Part shown: positions 1 to 9,797 of the stretch, piece by piece | How positions within the stretch are numbered: the first letter of the stretch is position 1 | Layout of the letters: every line of letters begins with the position of its first letter | The notes under the pieces: model-generated | Databases searched by the model: none | What the model saw: the letters and a program-made list of their open reading frames with translations, nothing else | Told to the model about the DNA's origin: nothing | Made by a program: the position numbers and the translations under genes | DNA from: Anticarsia gemmatalis | Taxonomy: Eukaryota > Arthropoda > Insecta > Lepidoptera > Erebidae | Assembly (NCBI RefSeq): GCF_050436995.1 | Contig: NC_134774.1 | Location: 3,392,030 to 3,456,029, forward strand | Reading direction: 5' to 3' | Length of the DNA: 64,000 nt

Positions 1-83
1 TTTGTTATTCTTGAAGCCAAAGAGATTTTATTACAAGTTCATACATACTATAATGCGAAAAGACTTTCCCCGACCTAATATTT
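1..83. mobile_element. Right part of a mariner-type MITE
   Basis: The sequence from the window start to the TCCCCGACCTAATA end matches the right half of the mariner MITEs at 8350-8572 and 41017-41222, including the ATACTATAATGCGAAAAG inner end. Its left half is outside the window. Confidence 0.8.
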
Positions 84-288
84 CTGTTGCCGCTAAAACA
101 GCAAATACTAAACAGAATAAAATTAATATTTAAGAGAGCTCTACAACAAACGTAATTTAAAGCCATTTTTATTTTATTTTTTTCTTTAAATTTATTTCGT
201 TGGTTGTGTAAGTAATTGTAAAATAAGAAACTGTGTCAATAATAAAAAATATATTTGAATATTACGTGTTTTTATTAAATGTTCATTA

Positions 289-357
289 TCGTATGGTTTA
301 GTGGTCAACCTAGTGTCAAAGTTGTTCAAGCACGAAGGCCTTTGACATGGCTTAACA
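289..357 (-). repeat. Tail of a 5S-derived SINE (type b)
   Basis: Reverse-strand tail ending in the TATCGTATGGTTAGTGGTCA-type terminus seen in full copies at 34456-34703 and 32956-33189. Confidence 0.6.
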
Positions 358-358
358 A

Positions 359-580
359 TTTTTTTTTTTTTTTTTTTTAAATGACAACTCCCGCACTAAG
401 AATTGCTCTTGTGTCGCGGGGACTTTTACAAACATACAAACAACGGACACAAAGCACAACCAGACCCGAAGCAATTATTTGTGGATCGCACAAATAATTG
501 CTCCGTGTGGGAATCGAACCCACGACCTCCCGTTGCAGTGGTATCGGCGTGGCGACCTAAACCACTGCGCCATGGAGGCA
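359..580 (-). repeat. tRNA-derived SINE with poly(A) tail, reverse
   Basis: On the minus strand the element has a TGGCGCAGTGG box A, a GGTTCGATTCCCACACGG box B, and a body ending near GGGAGTTGTC, followed by an A-tail (poly-T at 359-378). This is the commonest SINE here, with other copies near 8911, 10621, 20236, 20643, 27001, 29329, 32843, 38116, 39751, 40305 and 55721. The ORF running through it is not a gene. Confidence 0.85.
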
Positions 581-656
581 GTCATTTATCGTAGTAGATA
601 ACAACTGGGACTTTTTACGTATTTTTTTAATAAGTATTACAGTATTTTTAGTAGTC

Positions 657-1290
657 CGGAGTTTGGTAACGTGCCCGGTATATAACAGGCTCGCCCCCTA
701 TTACATGGGACTAACACAGTAACAATATTAACATGATGAATTCATACATCTTTTGGCAGCCGGGTTCAGACGTGTGTAACTAGTAATGTAATCCACCATG
801 AAATGCACGGAAAAACTAACACAAGAGGAAAGGACATGTGGGCTTGCTATTTAAAGTAGGGTTGCTATGTCTAAAATTTGGAAAACCGGACAAGACGCGT
901 GAAAACCCCGGACTTTAGAGTCCGAAAGCCGGACATGCCAACAAGAAGAGCAACCGCGACGGGAGGAGTGGGGGAACGGTGAATATACTTGGTTCGTCGG
1001 TTGATCGTGGTGTGCGAGCATAGTGCGTGTGTCGCAGGCGGCCCAATTTTTTTTTATTTATTAATTTTTTAAAACCCGGTCTACAAATGAAATCTTCCCC
1101 GGACGCTCCCCGAATGCCCTCTAAACTAGGACAAATCCGGGGAAACCCGGACGGATGGCAACCCTATTTAAAGTATGTGTAGATATACCTACCCTAGTAC
1201 TAACCTAAGAGATTACACGTTGCACACGTCTGGATAGGGCTTCTGGGTATAATAGGCGTGATATAATTATACTCAGGCCGTGACAATCGT
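657..1290. repeat. Old dispersed repeat interrupted by a MITE
   Basis: The flanks (657-858 and 1165-1290) contain GTGCCCGGTATATAACAGGC and CCCCCTATTACATGGGAC, then TCTGGGTATAATAGGCGTGA. These blocks look like parts of one moth repeat, split by the inverted-repeat element at 857-1166. Assignment is from pattern memory. Confidence 0.5.
857..1166. mobile_element. MITE with GGGTTGC termini and direct-repeat flanks
   Basis: The ends are inverted (TAGGGTTGC ... GCAACCCTA), and the flanks share TATTTAAAGTA (848-858 and 1165-1175), which overlaps the target duplication. The interior is GC-richer and has no reading frame. A hAT- or P-like class fits the termini. Confidence 0.65.
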
Positions 1291-1333
1291 GCTCACTACG
1301 CCATAATCAAAAGAATCATAGTAATGTGACATT

Positions 1334-1509
1334 AGGTGCCTTTACGCACACGGTCTTTCAAGCGTGAAACAACAAAGGAAAGAGCGCGCGCCGCGCTCAT
1401 CTGTCAGGCCCGCGAAGAAAACGTGAGCGAAGCGCGCCGTCTTTCCCGTGCGTAATTCTGTACGCTGAATCACGCGCGAAAGAGCGAGTGCGTAAACTTA
1501 AAGGCATTT
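1334..1509. mobile_element. GC-rich fold-back element
   Basis: The ends are imperfect inverted repeats: TGCCTTTACGCACACGGTCT on the left against TGCCTTTAAGTTTACGCACT read from the right, with CGCGC-rich inner arms. A related end occurs at about 63633-63725. Confidence 0.55.
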
Positions 1510-1555
1510 AATGTTTAGTGAGCAAAAGACTCTATATATTTCAATGACATGACTT

Positions 1556-1676
1556 ACCCCCGGTTTCTGAGTACATTTAGCGATAGTTTATCTATTCAAT
1601 AGCGTTTTTTTTTGTATGAGTTTTAACGCTATTGAATAGATAAACTGCCGCTAAATGTACCTCAGAAATCGGGGGT
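1556..1676. mobile_element. PIF/Harbinger-like fold-back MITE
   Basis: Near-perfect inverted arms: CCCCCGGTTTCTGAG... on the left and ...CTCAGAAATCGGGGG on the right, joined by a short T-rich loop, with TTA on both sides. Other copies: 8270-8333 (half), 15198-15262 (decayed), 17086-17196, 37676-38041 (split by a Helitron), 40594-40630 (end) and 59649-59745. Confidence 0.8.
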
Positions 1677-1708
1677 TAGTTCGCTCGTTTGTAATGGCCG
1701 GAGTATAG

Positions 1709-1881
1709 GAATATATGGTATTGCAGACGAACGCCAAGATGAACAGATGCCAAAGACGGACGAGCACTTGTCTATGCTTATAGATAAGGCGTTACAAGAC
1801 CTAGACTCAGATAACGATGGATATATAGACTGGAATGAGTTTAAGACGGCTGAAACGCAACATACTGAGGAAAAACTGTAG
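1709..1881 (+). CDS. Alternative 3'-terminal exon A of an EF-hand (MCFD2-like) gene
   Basis: This is the last coding exon of a gene that begins left of the window. The frame ends EMPKT-type linker, then DEHLSMLIDKALQDLDSDND, then GYIDWNEFKTAETQHTEEKL and a TAG stop at 1879-1881. The 12-residue loop DSDNDGYIDWNE has Asp at 1, 3 and 5, Gly at 6, Ile at 8 and Glu at 12, so it should bind calcium. Two acceptors fit the same phase (two bases completing a split codon): AG at 1707-1708, or the better-looking TTGCAG ending at 1726. If the second is used, the exon is 18 bases shorter and stays in frame. AATAAA at 2691-2696 could end the transcript. The helix-loop-helix with an acidic-Leu-hydrophobic lead-in resembles the C-terminal EF-hand of MCFD2, the cargo-receptor partner of LMAN1 in the ER-Golgi. 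That assignment is from family memory. A PIF/Harbinger-like MITE ends only about 30-50 bases upstream of the acceptor. Confidence 0.7.
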
Positions 1882-4256
1882 TGGTGACGGAGTATGGTGA
1901 AGGTATTCAGCCCCCGGTAGTTGAAAAGACGCATCTAAAATGAAGTAGAAACGGAGAAAACAAAAACTTCAAAATAGTGTAAAAACGCGTACAAAACCGC
2001 TTTATTTCGCTAAGGTGAAACTGTAACCGAGATACATAGAATGTGCGCCATTTTTACTGATTCTGTCAAAATATAACTTAATTTCAACTGTCTGGGGCAG
2101 TAGGTATAGCTCAGGTTTGAAACTGCGTAAAGCGGACGCCCGTGCAGTCCTATCCAATGCTTTGAGGCCGTAACGAAAACGAAAATGAAATTTCGTTTGC
2201 TTTTTTATCAAAATTCTATTTGCTATTAAATGTCTGTCGAACTATGGTACAAGAATATAAGGCATTCGATACGGCTTATTTTGTGTCAAGATAGAATAAT
2301 GATGTGTGATAAACCTACAATACCTTCAATATTTGTCGAAATTTCGTTTTCACGAATAACAAATCAGGGTCCCGTACGTGTTCCCTGAATGGGTGCTCAT
2401 CGCGGGCGTATGTTTAACGCAGTTTAGGGCCTTATAGGTTAAGTACTGAAATGTCCCTCGTAAAAAAATCTCGTTTATTTTTAGTCACTATTATAGTTCA
2501 CAGGTTTTGCTTAGATTTCTTTTTGGACAATAAACCTTATTGTTTCGCGCCAAATCTAGAGGCAAATTTGTCAATCAAGTAATGTTGGAGGTAGACAGGG
2601 TTAGTAGTACATACCTATGTGTTAATGGGAATTAAATGTTAGTCTGATAAAAAGAGACTGTGAAATGGGATCTGTGGCTTTGCTTATGTAAATAAAGTTA
2701 TTTGAATTGTGTTTGTCTTTTAATGCTTACCTAAACGTTGATTTATTAACGTCAGATAACTTTATCTGAGATATAAAGTTAATTTATTACTTTTGCAGAG
2801 AAATCAAGTTGAATTAATAGTTTTGCATATTTTCTATATATTTAAGTATAAGTATTTTCTGTCAAATTGAAGTTATCTGGCGATGCGAAGAGCTGAAGTG
2901 GAAGAATATCTGACTTGTTTTGTTCGTGCTGTAAGATGAGTAAACGCTGGTTTTCATGCTTGAAATGCTTTTAAAGGTAAGTGCAGTGGTGAGTGGGCTT
3001 TCAGGGAGGAAATTCTGCTGAAATGGGGCTAGAGGCCCTCTTCCCTAATAGGAGACAAGGGAATAATGATATAGTACTATAATTGTTACCTATTGCTTTG
3101 TAAAAACCCACGGCGTTATTCTAGAATTGTGAAGGCTTAATTAAGCCTTCGTATATATTTATGTGTCACTATAAAAGTAGCTATTTTTTATTGAAATAGT
3201 CTCTTAAGGTATAATGTGAAGGAGAAAATATGTACCTACCTATATAATATTTATTTATTGCTGACATTATTAATAATGAATACTTAGTAAATACAATTTT
3301 AAACATACTTGGAGCGATCCAGATCTATCGTTCGACTTTGAGAAAAGGATAGCACTACCTATATTATCCAAAATATCTGTGTAGTGTTATCCTTTTTTAA
3401 CAGCTAGTTTTAATTAACTACTTAGACCAAGTTAGTCTAAGCTTTGTCACGGCGCAGTGTACTGACTACCAAGCTTACAAACGGAAAGAGAAATTTCACA
3501 GCGGCTTTTTATTGTGTTGTGCAAAATTTTAAGTGTATTCTGTCAAACCATGAATATGACATGAGACAGAGTGAAGGAAACCCTGAGTATGACTGGGTCA
3601 AGTAAGTATTACTTTGTATATTATTTATATTTATTCAATACAATTCTATTACAACTAGATATTAAGGTCAAATATTTATTTTGTTGCAATAATAACTAGT
3701 ATTTAGCTTCAAAGCAATGAAAGAGGCATGATGTTTTAGACATCAATATCGTTGAAATAGAAAAAAAATATTTAGGCTTCAATTCGAAAAACATAAGCGC
3801 TAATAAAAATGCGCGGTGTCAGCATAAAACTAGTGAAAATGAAAATGTATAAGATTTCATGTAGTAGGTACAAATTTAATTGTGAGAAAACCTATGAGGC
3901 CTTTTAATAAACTATATTACAGTACCTACTGTAATGCTATATGCACCAATCAGGCGCCAACGCGAAAAATGTCATTCTATAATCGTTCTAAAAGCATATC
4001 CTGCAAATTATAAGTGTCTCCGTATTTACGATAATGTACAGTCAATCTGGGTAACTTTGAATCATTTGGGTAACATTGACAGTGGGAATATGAACTAGTT
4101 TCGACTATTTTTTCATATGAAACCAACACAATTGATAAAAGTTTGCATAACTAAAATAAACTTTTATCAATTGTGTTTTGCAGCAACCGTATTTTGATTA
4201 AAATGTAAATTTTACAGCTACGATAAAAATCTGAAGTGTAACAATCCAATTTTCAG
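1882..4256 (+). other. 3' UTR of isoform A and intron before exon B
   Basis: AT-rich unique sequence with AATAAA at 2691-2696. A GTAAGT-type donor follows GGGTCAA near 3602, but no coding frame leads to it. Inverted repeats at 3345-3398 and 4125-4177 are the only structures I see. Confidence 0.5.
4125..4177 (+). repeat. Perfect 20-bp intronic hairpin before exon B
   Basis: The left arm at 4125-4144 (AACACAATTGATAAAAGTTT) pairs exactly with 4158-4177, leaving a 13-base loop. It lies about 80 bases upstream of the exon B acceptor. Confidence 0.8.
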
Positions 4257-4429
4257 GTGAAGTAGACAAAAACCACCTAACCTACACGGACAAACAGTTG
4301 GAAGAACTATTGGAGCACGTGTTCGACCACACAGACTTGAATAAAGACGGTTATGTTGATTATTTAGAATACAGAGTGAGTCACTACAAGGCTAAGATCG
4401 CTGAGAAAGCTAAAAATGAAAAGAAATAA
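4257..4429 (+). CDS. Alternative 3'-terminal exon B of the same EF-hand gene
   Basis: The acceptor TTTTCAG ends at 4256. The exon opens with two bases completing a Gly codon, the same phase as exons A, C and D. It encodes GEVDKNHLTYTDKQLEELLE, a helix leading to the loop DLNKDGYVDYLE (canonical ligands at 1, 3, 5, 9 and 12), then a lysine-rich tail ending KAKNEKK and the TAA stop. The tail is longer and more basic than in exons C and D, so isoform B would differ mainly at its C terminus. AATAAA at 4999-5004 is a plausible polyadenylation signal. A 20-bp perfect hairpin (4125-4177) lies about 80 bases upstream of the acceptor. The exon is clearly coding; the family name is an inference. Confidence 0.72.
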
Positions 4430-5154
4430 GTTATTTTGTAGGTTATAGTGTCATATAGAGTCAACGTAGGTAGATTTCTTTCGGGATAAAAAGGGATTTG
4501 TATACTTTTTGGCAAAAGGTACTGCACAATTTGTTTTGAGAAATTTAAATGTGTCATTGTGAATGAACTTAAATTAGTAATTTGATAAATATAGAGAATA
4601 ATTTCATAATTATGTTTCGGTTTGTTTTTCGGCAAATTTTGATTTGTAAAATTTTTGATAAAGGTTTCTGTACGATTTGTGTTGAGTTATTGGAATGTCT
4701 AGTGAAAATAGAAGGATCTAGCAACCTAAATTTACATAGTACTTAGGTAGGCAAAGCCTAATAATTTATCTAACAAACAAACATTGTAAAACAATAAGGC
4801 ACCAACCAAAAAAATCAGAAATCGGAAAGAATAAATTAATAAATAAAATTCAATAATTAATTAATATTTAATTTGAATTCGTTGGCTCATTGTGAACACA
4901 GCGTAACACAGGGAGTGAGAGGATTTTAATTTAATTAAACTTTTAATAAAACGTAATAAATTAAGAATAGGTTGTAGGTAACTTTTGTATTTTTTTTAAA
5001 TAAAGATTTTGGGTAACTATGTTGTTTTTCTCACCTCTACCCTATTTGTTTTCAGCTATTAAATAGAAATGGTGATTTTTTAAAAACAATAATAATAATT
5101 GTTAAAATCGTAAGTTTGAATCGTCTTCGAAGACCGTACTAAAATAAAACTTAA

Positions 5155-5995
5155 TGATGCTCATTAATTATTTAAGACATGACATGTGGTCTTGAATAAT
5201 TAATGAGCATCAAAAAGTTTTTTCATCATTCAATACTTAGATCAGCGACACCTAGCGTCATTTTCTGTCAACGTTTGCTTCAGTTCGACATGCTCATTAA
5301 TTATTAAAGACATGTGGTCTTGAATAATTAATGAGCATCATAAAGTTCATTAATTATTCATTACTTAGATCAGCGACATCTAGCGACATTTTCTGTCAAC
5401 TTTTGCTTCGGTTCAACATGTTCATTAATTATTCAAGACATATGGTCTTTAATAATTAATGAGCATCATAAAGTTTTTTAATTATTCAATACTTAGATCA
5501 GCGACATCTAGCGATATTTTCTGTCAACTTTTGCTTCAGTTCAACATGCTCATTAATTATTTAAGACAATTAGTCATAAATAATTAATGAGCAACAAAGA
5601 TTTTTCATCATTCAAATCTTAGATCAGCGACATCTAGGGACATTTTCTGTCAACTTTTGCTGCAGTTCAACATGCTCATTAATTATTTAAGACAATTAGT
5701 CATAAATAATTAATGAGCAACAAAGATTTTTCATCATTTAAATCTTAGATCAGCGACATCTAGCGACATTTTCTGTCAACTTTTGCTTCAGTTCAACATG
5801 CTCATTAATTATTTAAGACAATTAGTCATAAATAATTAATGAGCAACAAAGATTTTTCATCATTCAAATCTTAGATCAGCGACATCTAGCGACATTTTCT
5901 GTCAACTTTTGCTGCAGTTCAACATGCTCATTAATTATTTAAGACATATTGTGGTCTTAAATAATTAATGAGCAACAAAGATTTTTCATCAGTCA
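5155..5995. repeat. Minisatellite of about 130-bp units, each with a hairpin
   Basis: Seven copies of an inverted repeat, ATGCTCATTAATTATT ... AATAATTAATGAGCAT, start near 5157, 5290, 5418, 5546, 5669, 5798 and 5927. They are joined by a conserved linker with ATCAGCGACATCTAGCGACA and TTTTCTGTCAACTTTTGCTT. The array lies between EF-hand exons B and C. Confidence 0.9.
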
Positions 5996-6130
5996 AAACT
6001 TGCCGCTTTTAACAATATTTTTTAAAGATGTATATAATAAGAATATACATTTTTTCCCGTATTTTCTTTTACTTTAGCTACGAAATAATTAGAAGACATT
6101 ACCGATAAACGGTATAATTATTTTAAACAG

Positions 6131-6264
6131 GCAAGCCGGGGACCCACCAGCCGATTTATGAAGATCAAGACTTAATGGAGATTGTAGAAGGAGCTCTCAA
6201 ACAAACAGATTATAATAATGACGGGTTTATTGAATATTACGAGTTTAAACAAGCAACAGATTAA
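6131..6264 (+). CDS. Alternative 3'-terminal exon C of the same EF-hand gene
   Basis: The acceptor AAACAG ends at 6130, and the exon starts in the same phase as its siblings (GC completing Gly). It encodes GKPGTHQPIYEDQDLMEIVE, then GALKQTDYNNDGFIEYYEFK, QATD and TAA. The loop DYNNDGFIEYYE is a canonical EF-hand. It is very close to exon D: the helix QDLMEIVEGALKQTD is identical in both, and the bases just after the stop (TTAATTCAACGT) are shared, so C and D arose by a fairly recent duplication. AATAAA at 6503-6508 may end this isoform. The short tail after the loop resembles MCFD2, which also ends soon after its last EF-hand. Confidence 0.78.
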
Positions 6265-7436
6265 TTCAACGTTAAATCCAAAGTTATATAATAATTATAT
6301 TGTCACATTTTCAATTGTACTAAGGTACTAACTCTTATCAAAAAAAAAATCAAAAATATTTTATTGACATAAAATCTGTTACAATATCCACACATTGTCC
6401 TGACATCTATGCTCGCCGAAGCGGTGTTACAGATGCCAGTGTCTTCACCCTTATTTATTAACATGACAATATTTTGTCATAAAACAGTTTGTTATAAAAC
6501 AAAATAAAGTTTAATGTCGTTATTGGTGACCAATAACTGTCCGGTGATTGTTAAAATACTTTAAAGTGAATATATAGAAGTCATTTCAATATTTGTATCG
6601 ATAAAAATGCTTTAGAAAATGTGATAATGCATAATTTATTTCGCTTGTTATTGTACGTACAGCGCCATCTGTTATTGATGATTGGCAACGTAATATATTT
6701 AAATATTTATTAATATTTTTGGACGTCTCTCTAAAATATTTTTTAAAAAACTCCATTTATCTATATTTTTTACTAAAAATTAATTATTTATTTACGTAAA
6801 ATGTGTTATGTAGTGAAAACAAAAATGTTTTCTATTTATAAGTAGTATTATTTATTATAGTGTATCTAGTCATATTTTATACGTGAAAAAATAAACATTA
6901 TTTATTGCAATATGTCCTGTGTTTTATTTTTATCCCGTTTTTAAAAAAACACATTTATTTCATAACCAGAATAAAAGCGTAAATCACAAACAGTGCCATC
7001 TAGCGGGCAGTAGCTGATACAATTGTACTGAAATGTGTATTCGTCCGATTGTGTTTTCTCACTCTATGTAAGTACCTCGCAAATGCCTATATTTATTCTT
7101 ACGACTAAATATAAAATCAGTCTAGTTTTCCTAGTTCTTATTTAGTGACCTAACCAACGTGTTTTTCACATACTCCCATTATTTTATTTGAAATTTGGAT
7201 ATTTACTTTCACATCACTAGTACACTGCAGGTTATTGCGATATTTACCCGACTGCGCAACCTAAAGGAGGGTTATGAGTTTAACAGTCTATGTATGTATG
7301 TATGTATGTATATTTCTTTGTGGTATTATATCCAAACTCGTTAACCGAGTTCGATGAATTCTACCTCATACGATTATTGTTTAAAATTATTTCAATGTAT
7401 GTATATTTCTTTGTGCTGATTTAAATAATTCTAAGG
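6265..7436 (+). other. 3' UTR of isoform C and AT-rich unique DNA
   Basis: AATAAA at 6503-6508, a GCGCCATCT motif at 6662-6670 and a related GTGCCATCT near 6992. A TATG/TGTA microsatellite lies at 7288-7313. No coding sequence seen. Confidence 0.5.
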
Positions 7437-7444
7437 GCTTTTAC

Positions 7445-7935
7445 TAGAGATGAAACGGATAGCAGTTTGGCCGGATACCGGATACCGGATATTCGGCCTA
7501 CCACCTGGCCGGATAGCCGGATATCCGGCCGCCGAATATTCGGCGGACCTTAGCCGTTTGGTGCAGCGCACACACACTTGGCGTAGGCGACGTGCGAACG
7601 ACCGGGTGGCCTCGGTTTGATTCGGGTCTTTTCGTTGATGAGCGAAGTTAGCAATTCTTTCATTCATTGACTTATTGTGTCGATTGCAGTGCAGACACGT
7701 GCGTGACTTTAGATTATTATTTCATTGTGCTATTGTTATTTGAAAATTTCAAGTTCTTAAGTCTTACTAAATAAAGTAAATAATTACTAAACAATTTTTT
7801 TTATCCAGACCTTTTTTTATTTCGGCCGGATGTCTATCCGGCCGAATAGTAGTTATCCGGTATTCGGCCGGATAGTATTAAAGCCGCCGGATAGGCCGGA
7901 TACCGGATAGTTACCGGATATCCGTTTCATCTCTA
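7445..7935. mobile_element. hAT-type MITE with perfect 8-bp target duplication
   Basis: The termini TAGAGATGAAACGGATA and TATCCGTTTCATCTCTA are exact inverses. GCTTTTAC flanks both sides (7437-7444 and 7936-7943), the 8-bp duplication expected of hAT elements. The inner arms are made of repeated CCGGATA/TATCCGG words. The reverse ORF inside is not a gene. Confidence 0.9.
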
Positions 7936-8235
7936 GCTTTTACACACAGTGCCGCGGCTTGCCGGCGTCATTGGATCCTAGCATTTGAGCGGTAATGCTG
8001 AGTATTGACAGCTTTGCACACCTTGTGCCGCCGGCATGAGTGTAGTGACCATTACACCATACAATTATCATTAAAAGATACACACTAGCACATAAAAATT
8101 AAATATAATAACCAAACTTCATCAAAATCAGTTCAGAAGTTTTTGTATAAAATAATGAAAAAGGTACTTACCTCATCGCTCGTTACATTTTTTCTCTCGT
8201 TTAGAATATTTCTTCAACAGGTCCACTTGACACTA

Positions 8236-8262
8236 ACACACACACACACACACACACACAAA
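8236..8262. repeat. (CA)n microsatellite
   Basis: An uninterrupted run of CA dinucleotides beside a half copy of the PIF-like MITE (8270-8333). Confidence 0.9.
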
Positions 8263-8349
8263 CACTAACTCCCGGTTTCTGAGGTACATTTAGCGGTAGT
8301 TTATCTATTCAATAGCGTTTAAACTCGAACAAAAAAACGATATTAAATA

Positions 8350-8572
8350 TTAGGTCGGAAAAAGTCTTTTCGCATTATAGTATGTATGAACTTGTAATAA
8401 AATCTCTTTGGCTTCAAGTATCACAAATGAGTACACCGTTTATTAGGTTTCTTTCAGTGAGCTCGTGAGGTGCCCAAATATCGAGCTTTTTTTGTGAAGA
8501 CAAAATATTTTATTACAAGTTCATACATACTATAATGCGAAAATACTTTTTCCTCGACCTAATATAGCTAAA
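8350..8572. mobile_element. Mariner-type MITE
   Basis: Termini TTAGGTCGG...AAAGTC and ...CCTCGACCTAA with TA outside, about 58-bp inverted ends, and an interior derived from a shortened element (GAGTACACCGTTTATTAGG). Related copies: 10398-10622, 12998-13211, 37300-37497 and 41017-41222. Confidence 0.85.
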
Positions 8573-8699
8573 CCACCGTTAAAAGTACTTAGAAACTTGG
8601 GGCAACGCAAACACACTTATCACTATGACTATCACTGGCTTTACAACATAGTATGCGGAGCGCACGTCCGCTCTCGACCGAGTCTCGAATAAAACTGAC

Positions 8700-8880
8700 G
8701 CTTGTTAACTAATGTTGCCACTCGATAGTTGACTATCGATTATTACTCGATAGTCAGGTAATGGCAAGACGTCTGGACTATCGATAGAATCGATACGTTT
8801 CAATCGATAATTTTTATTATTTAATCGTTTAAAATCGATAAAAAATAACTTCAATTATAAACTATCGATAGTTCGGTATT
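8700..8880. repeat. TATCGATA-rich segment
   Basis: Repeated CTATCGATAG / AATCGATA words, with TATCGATA at 8779-8786 and 8863-8870 and several near matches. The self-complementary layout suggests a decayed fold-back element; TATCGATA is also the DREF-site consensus. Confidence 0.55.
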
Positions 8881-8910
8881 TACAAAAACACTACTACAGA
8901 ATTAATTTTC

Positions 8911-9172
8911 TCCCGCTATAAGAATTGCTCTTGTGTCGCAGGGACTTAAACAAACATACAAACAACGGACACAAAGTACAACCAGACACGAAACGTCATT
9001 TTTCACGTATCGTGTCATTGCGTCAAGACGTCGTTTTGAATCTCCAACCACACAATTATTTGTATGATCCACAAATAATTATGTTGAGTCTGGTTGAACT
9101 TTGTGTCCGTTGTGTGTATGTTTGTAAAAGTCCCCGCGACACAAGAGCAATTCTTAGTGCGGGAGTTGTCTT
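8911..9172. repeat. Two tRNA-derived SINE fragments, head to head
   Basis: A reverse fragment (8911-9000) faces a forward fragment (9045-9172) ending GGGAGTTGTCTTTA, 36 bases before the exon D acceptor. Confidence 0.7.
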
Positions 9173-9207
9173 TAGAAATGTACTACTAATACTATTATTG
9201 TGAACAG

Positions 9208-9353
9208 GGCAGCCAGAGATCCAGCCGCATCAGCACGTATACCCGGACCAAGATCTCATGGAGATCGTGGAAGGAGCGCTGAAACAGACGGACAAAAACA
9301 ACGACGGTTTTATTGAGTACCACGAGTACAAGGCAGCAACCGAGATCCATTAA
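9208..9353 (+). CDS. Alternative 3'-terminal exon D of the same EF-hand gene
   Basis: The acceptor GAACAG ends at 9207, in the same phase as A-C. The exon encodes GQPEIQPHQHVYPDQDLMEI, VEGALKQTDKNNDGFIEYHE, YKAATEIH and TAA. The loop DKNNDGFIEYHE is canonical. It has more GC-rich codons than exon C but nearly the same protein. This is the copy most like human MCFD2, whose last hand has a similar DKNNDG loop followed by a short tail. AATAAA at 9833-9838 follows. A tRNA-derived SINE ends about 35 bases upstream of the acceptor. The earlier EF-hand and the signal peptide expected for an MCFD2 protein must lie left of this window, so full-length identity cannot be tested here. Confidence 0.78.
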
Positions 9354-9415
9354 TTCAACGTATCAGTCTAGCCTTTTTAAAGTGACTTTATTTTTCATTC
9401 ATTCTGTTATAATTA

Positions 9416-9797
9416 GAGGAGCTTGGTTAACAACAACCGCTCGGATCGATCTCTGAGGTTAAGCAACGCTTGCCGAGGTTGATCTGTGGATGGGTGACCA
9501 TCTTATACATATCGAGTTCATCCGTGTTTCGGTAGGCACGTGAAATTGTGTGTCCCGGCTGTCATTTTCAAAGATCTTTGATAGTTTAGTCTTTCTTCCA
9601 ACTATGTTGTAGTCGGCTTCCAGTCTCACCGGATGCAGCTGAATACCAGTATTTTACATGGAGCGACTGTCTATCTGACCTCCACAACACAGTTACCTGG
9701 GTTATAACACGATACCCTTCGGTGAGACTGGTTGTCAGACTTTCAAGCTTCCGACTATTGGTAATTATTGTCAAAGATCTTTGAAAATGACAGTCGG
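9416..9797. repeat. 5S-derived SINE (type a), head plus inverted tail
   Basis: The forward head (9416-9580) carries GAGGTTAAGCAACGCTTG and GGATGGGTGACCAT, the 5S rRNA internal-promoter region. It is followed by an inverted copy of the SINE's 3' half (9583-9797). This lies in the 3' UTR of EF-hand isoform D. Confidence 0.8.

Noticed and set aside
3541..3606. Extra EF-hand gene exon ending at the donor near 3602
   Set aside because: The donor is good, but no acceptor and frame pair gives a plausible peptide, and exon B follows without needing it.
5155..5995. CRISPR array
   Set aside because: The repeats are about 130 bp with internal hairpins and similar, not unique, spacers, in a eukaryotic intron.
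9420..9510. 5S rRNA gene
   Set aside because: Only the internal promoter part resembles 5S; the 5' and 3' stems are missing and the body is a dispersed SINE.
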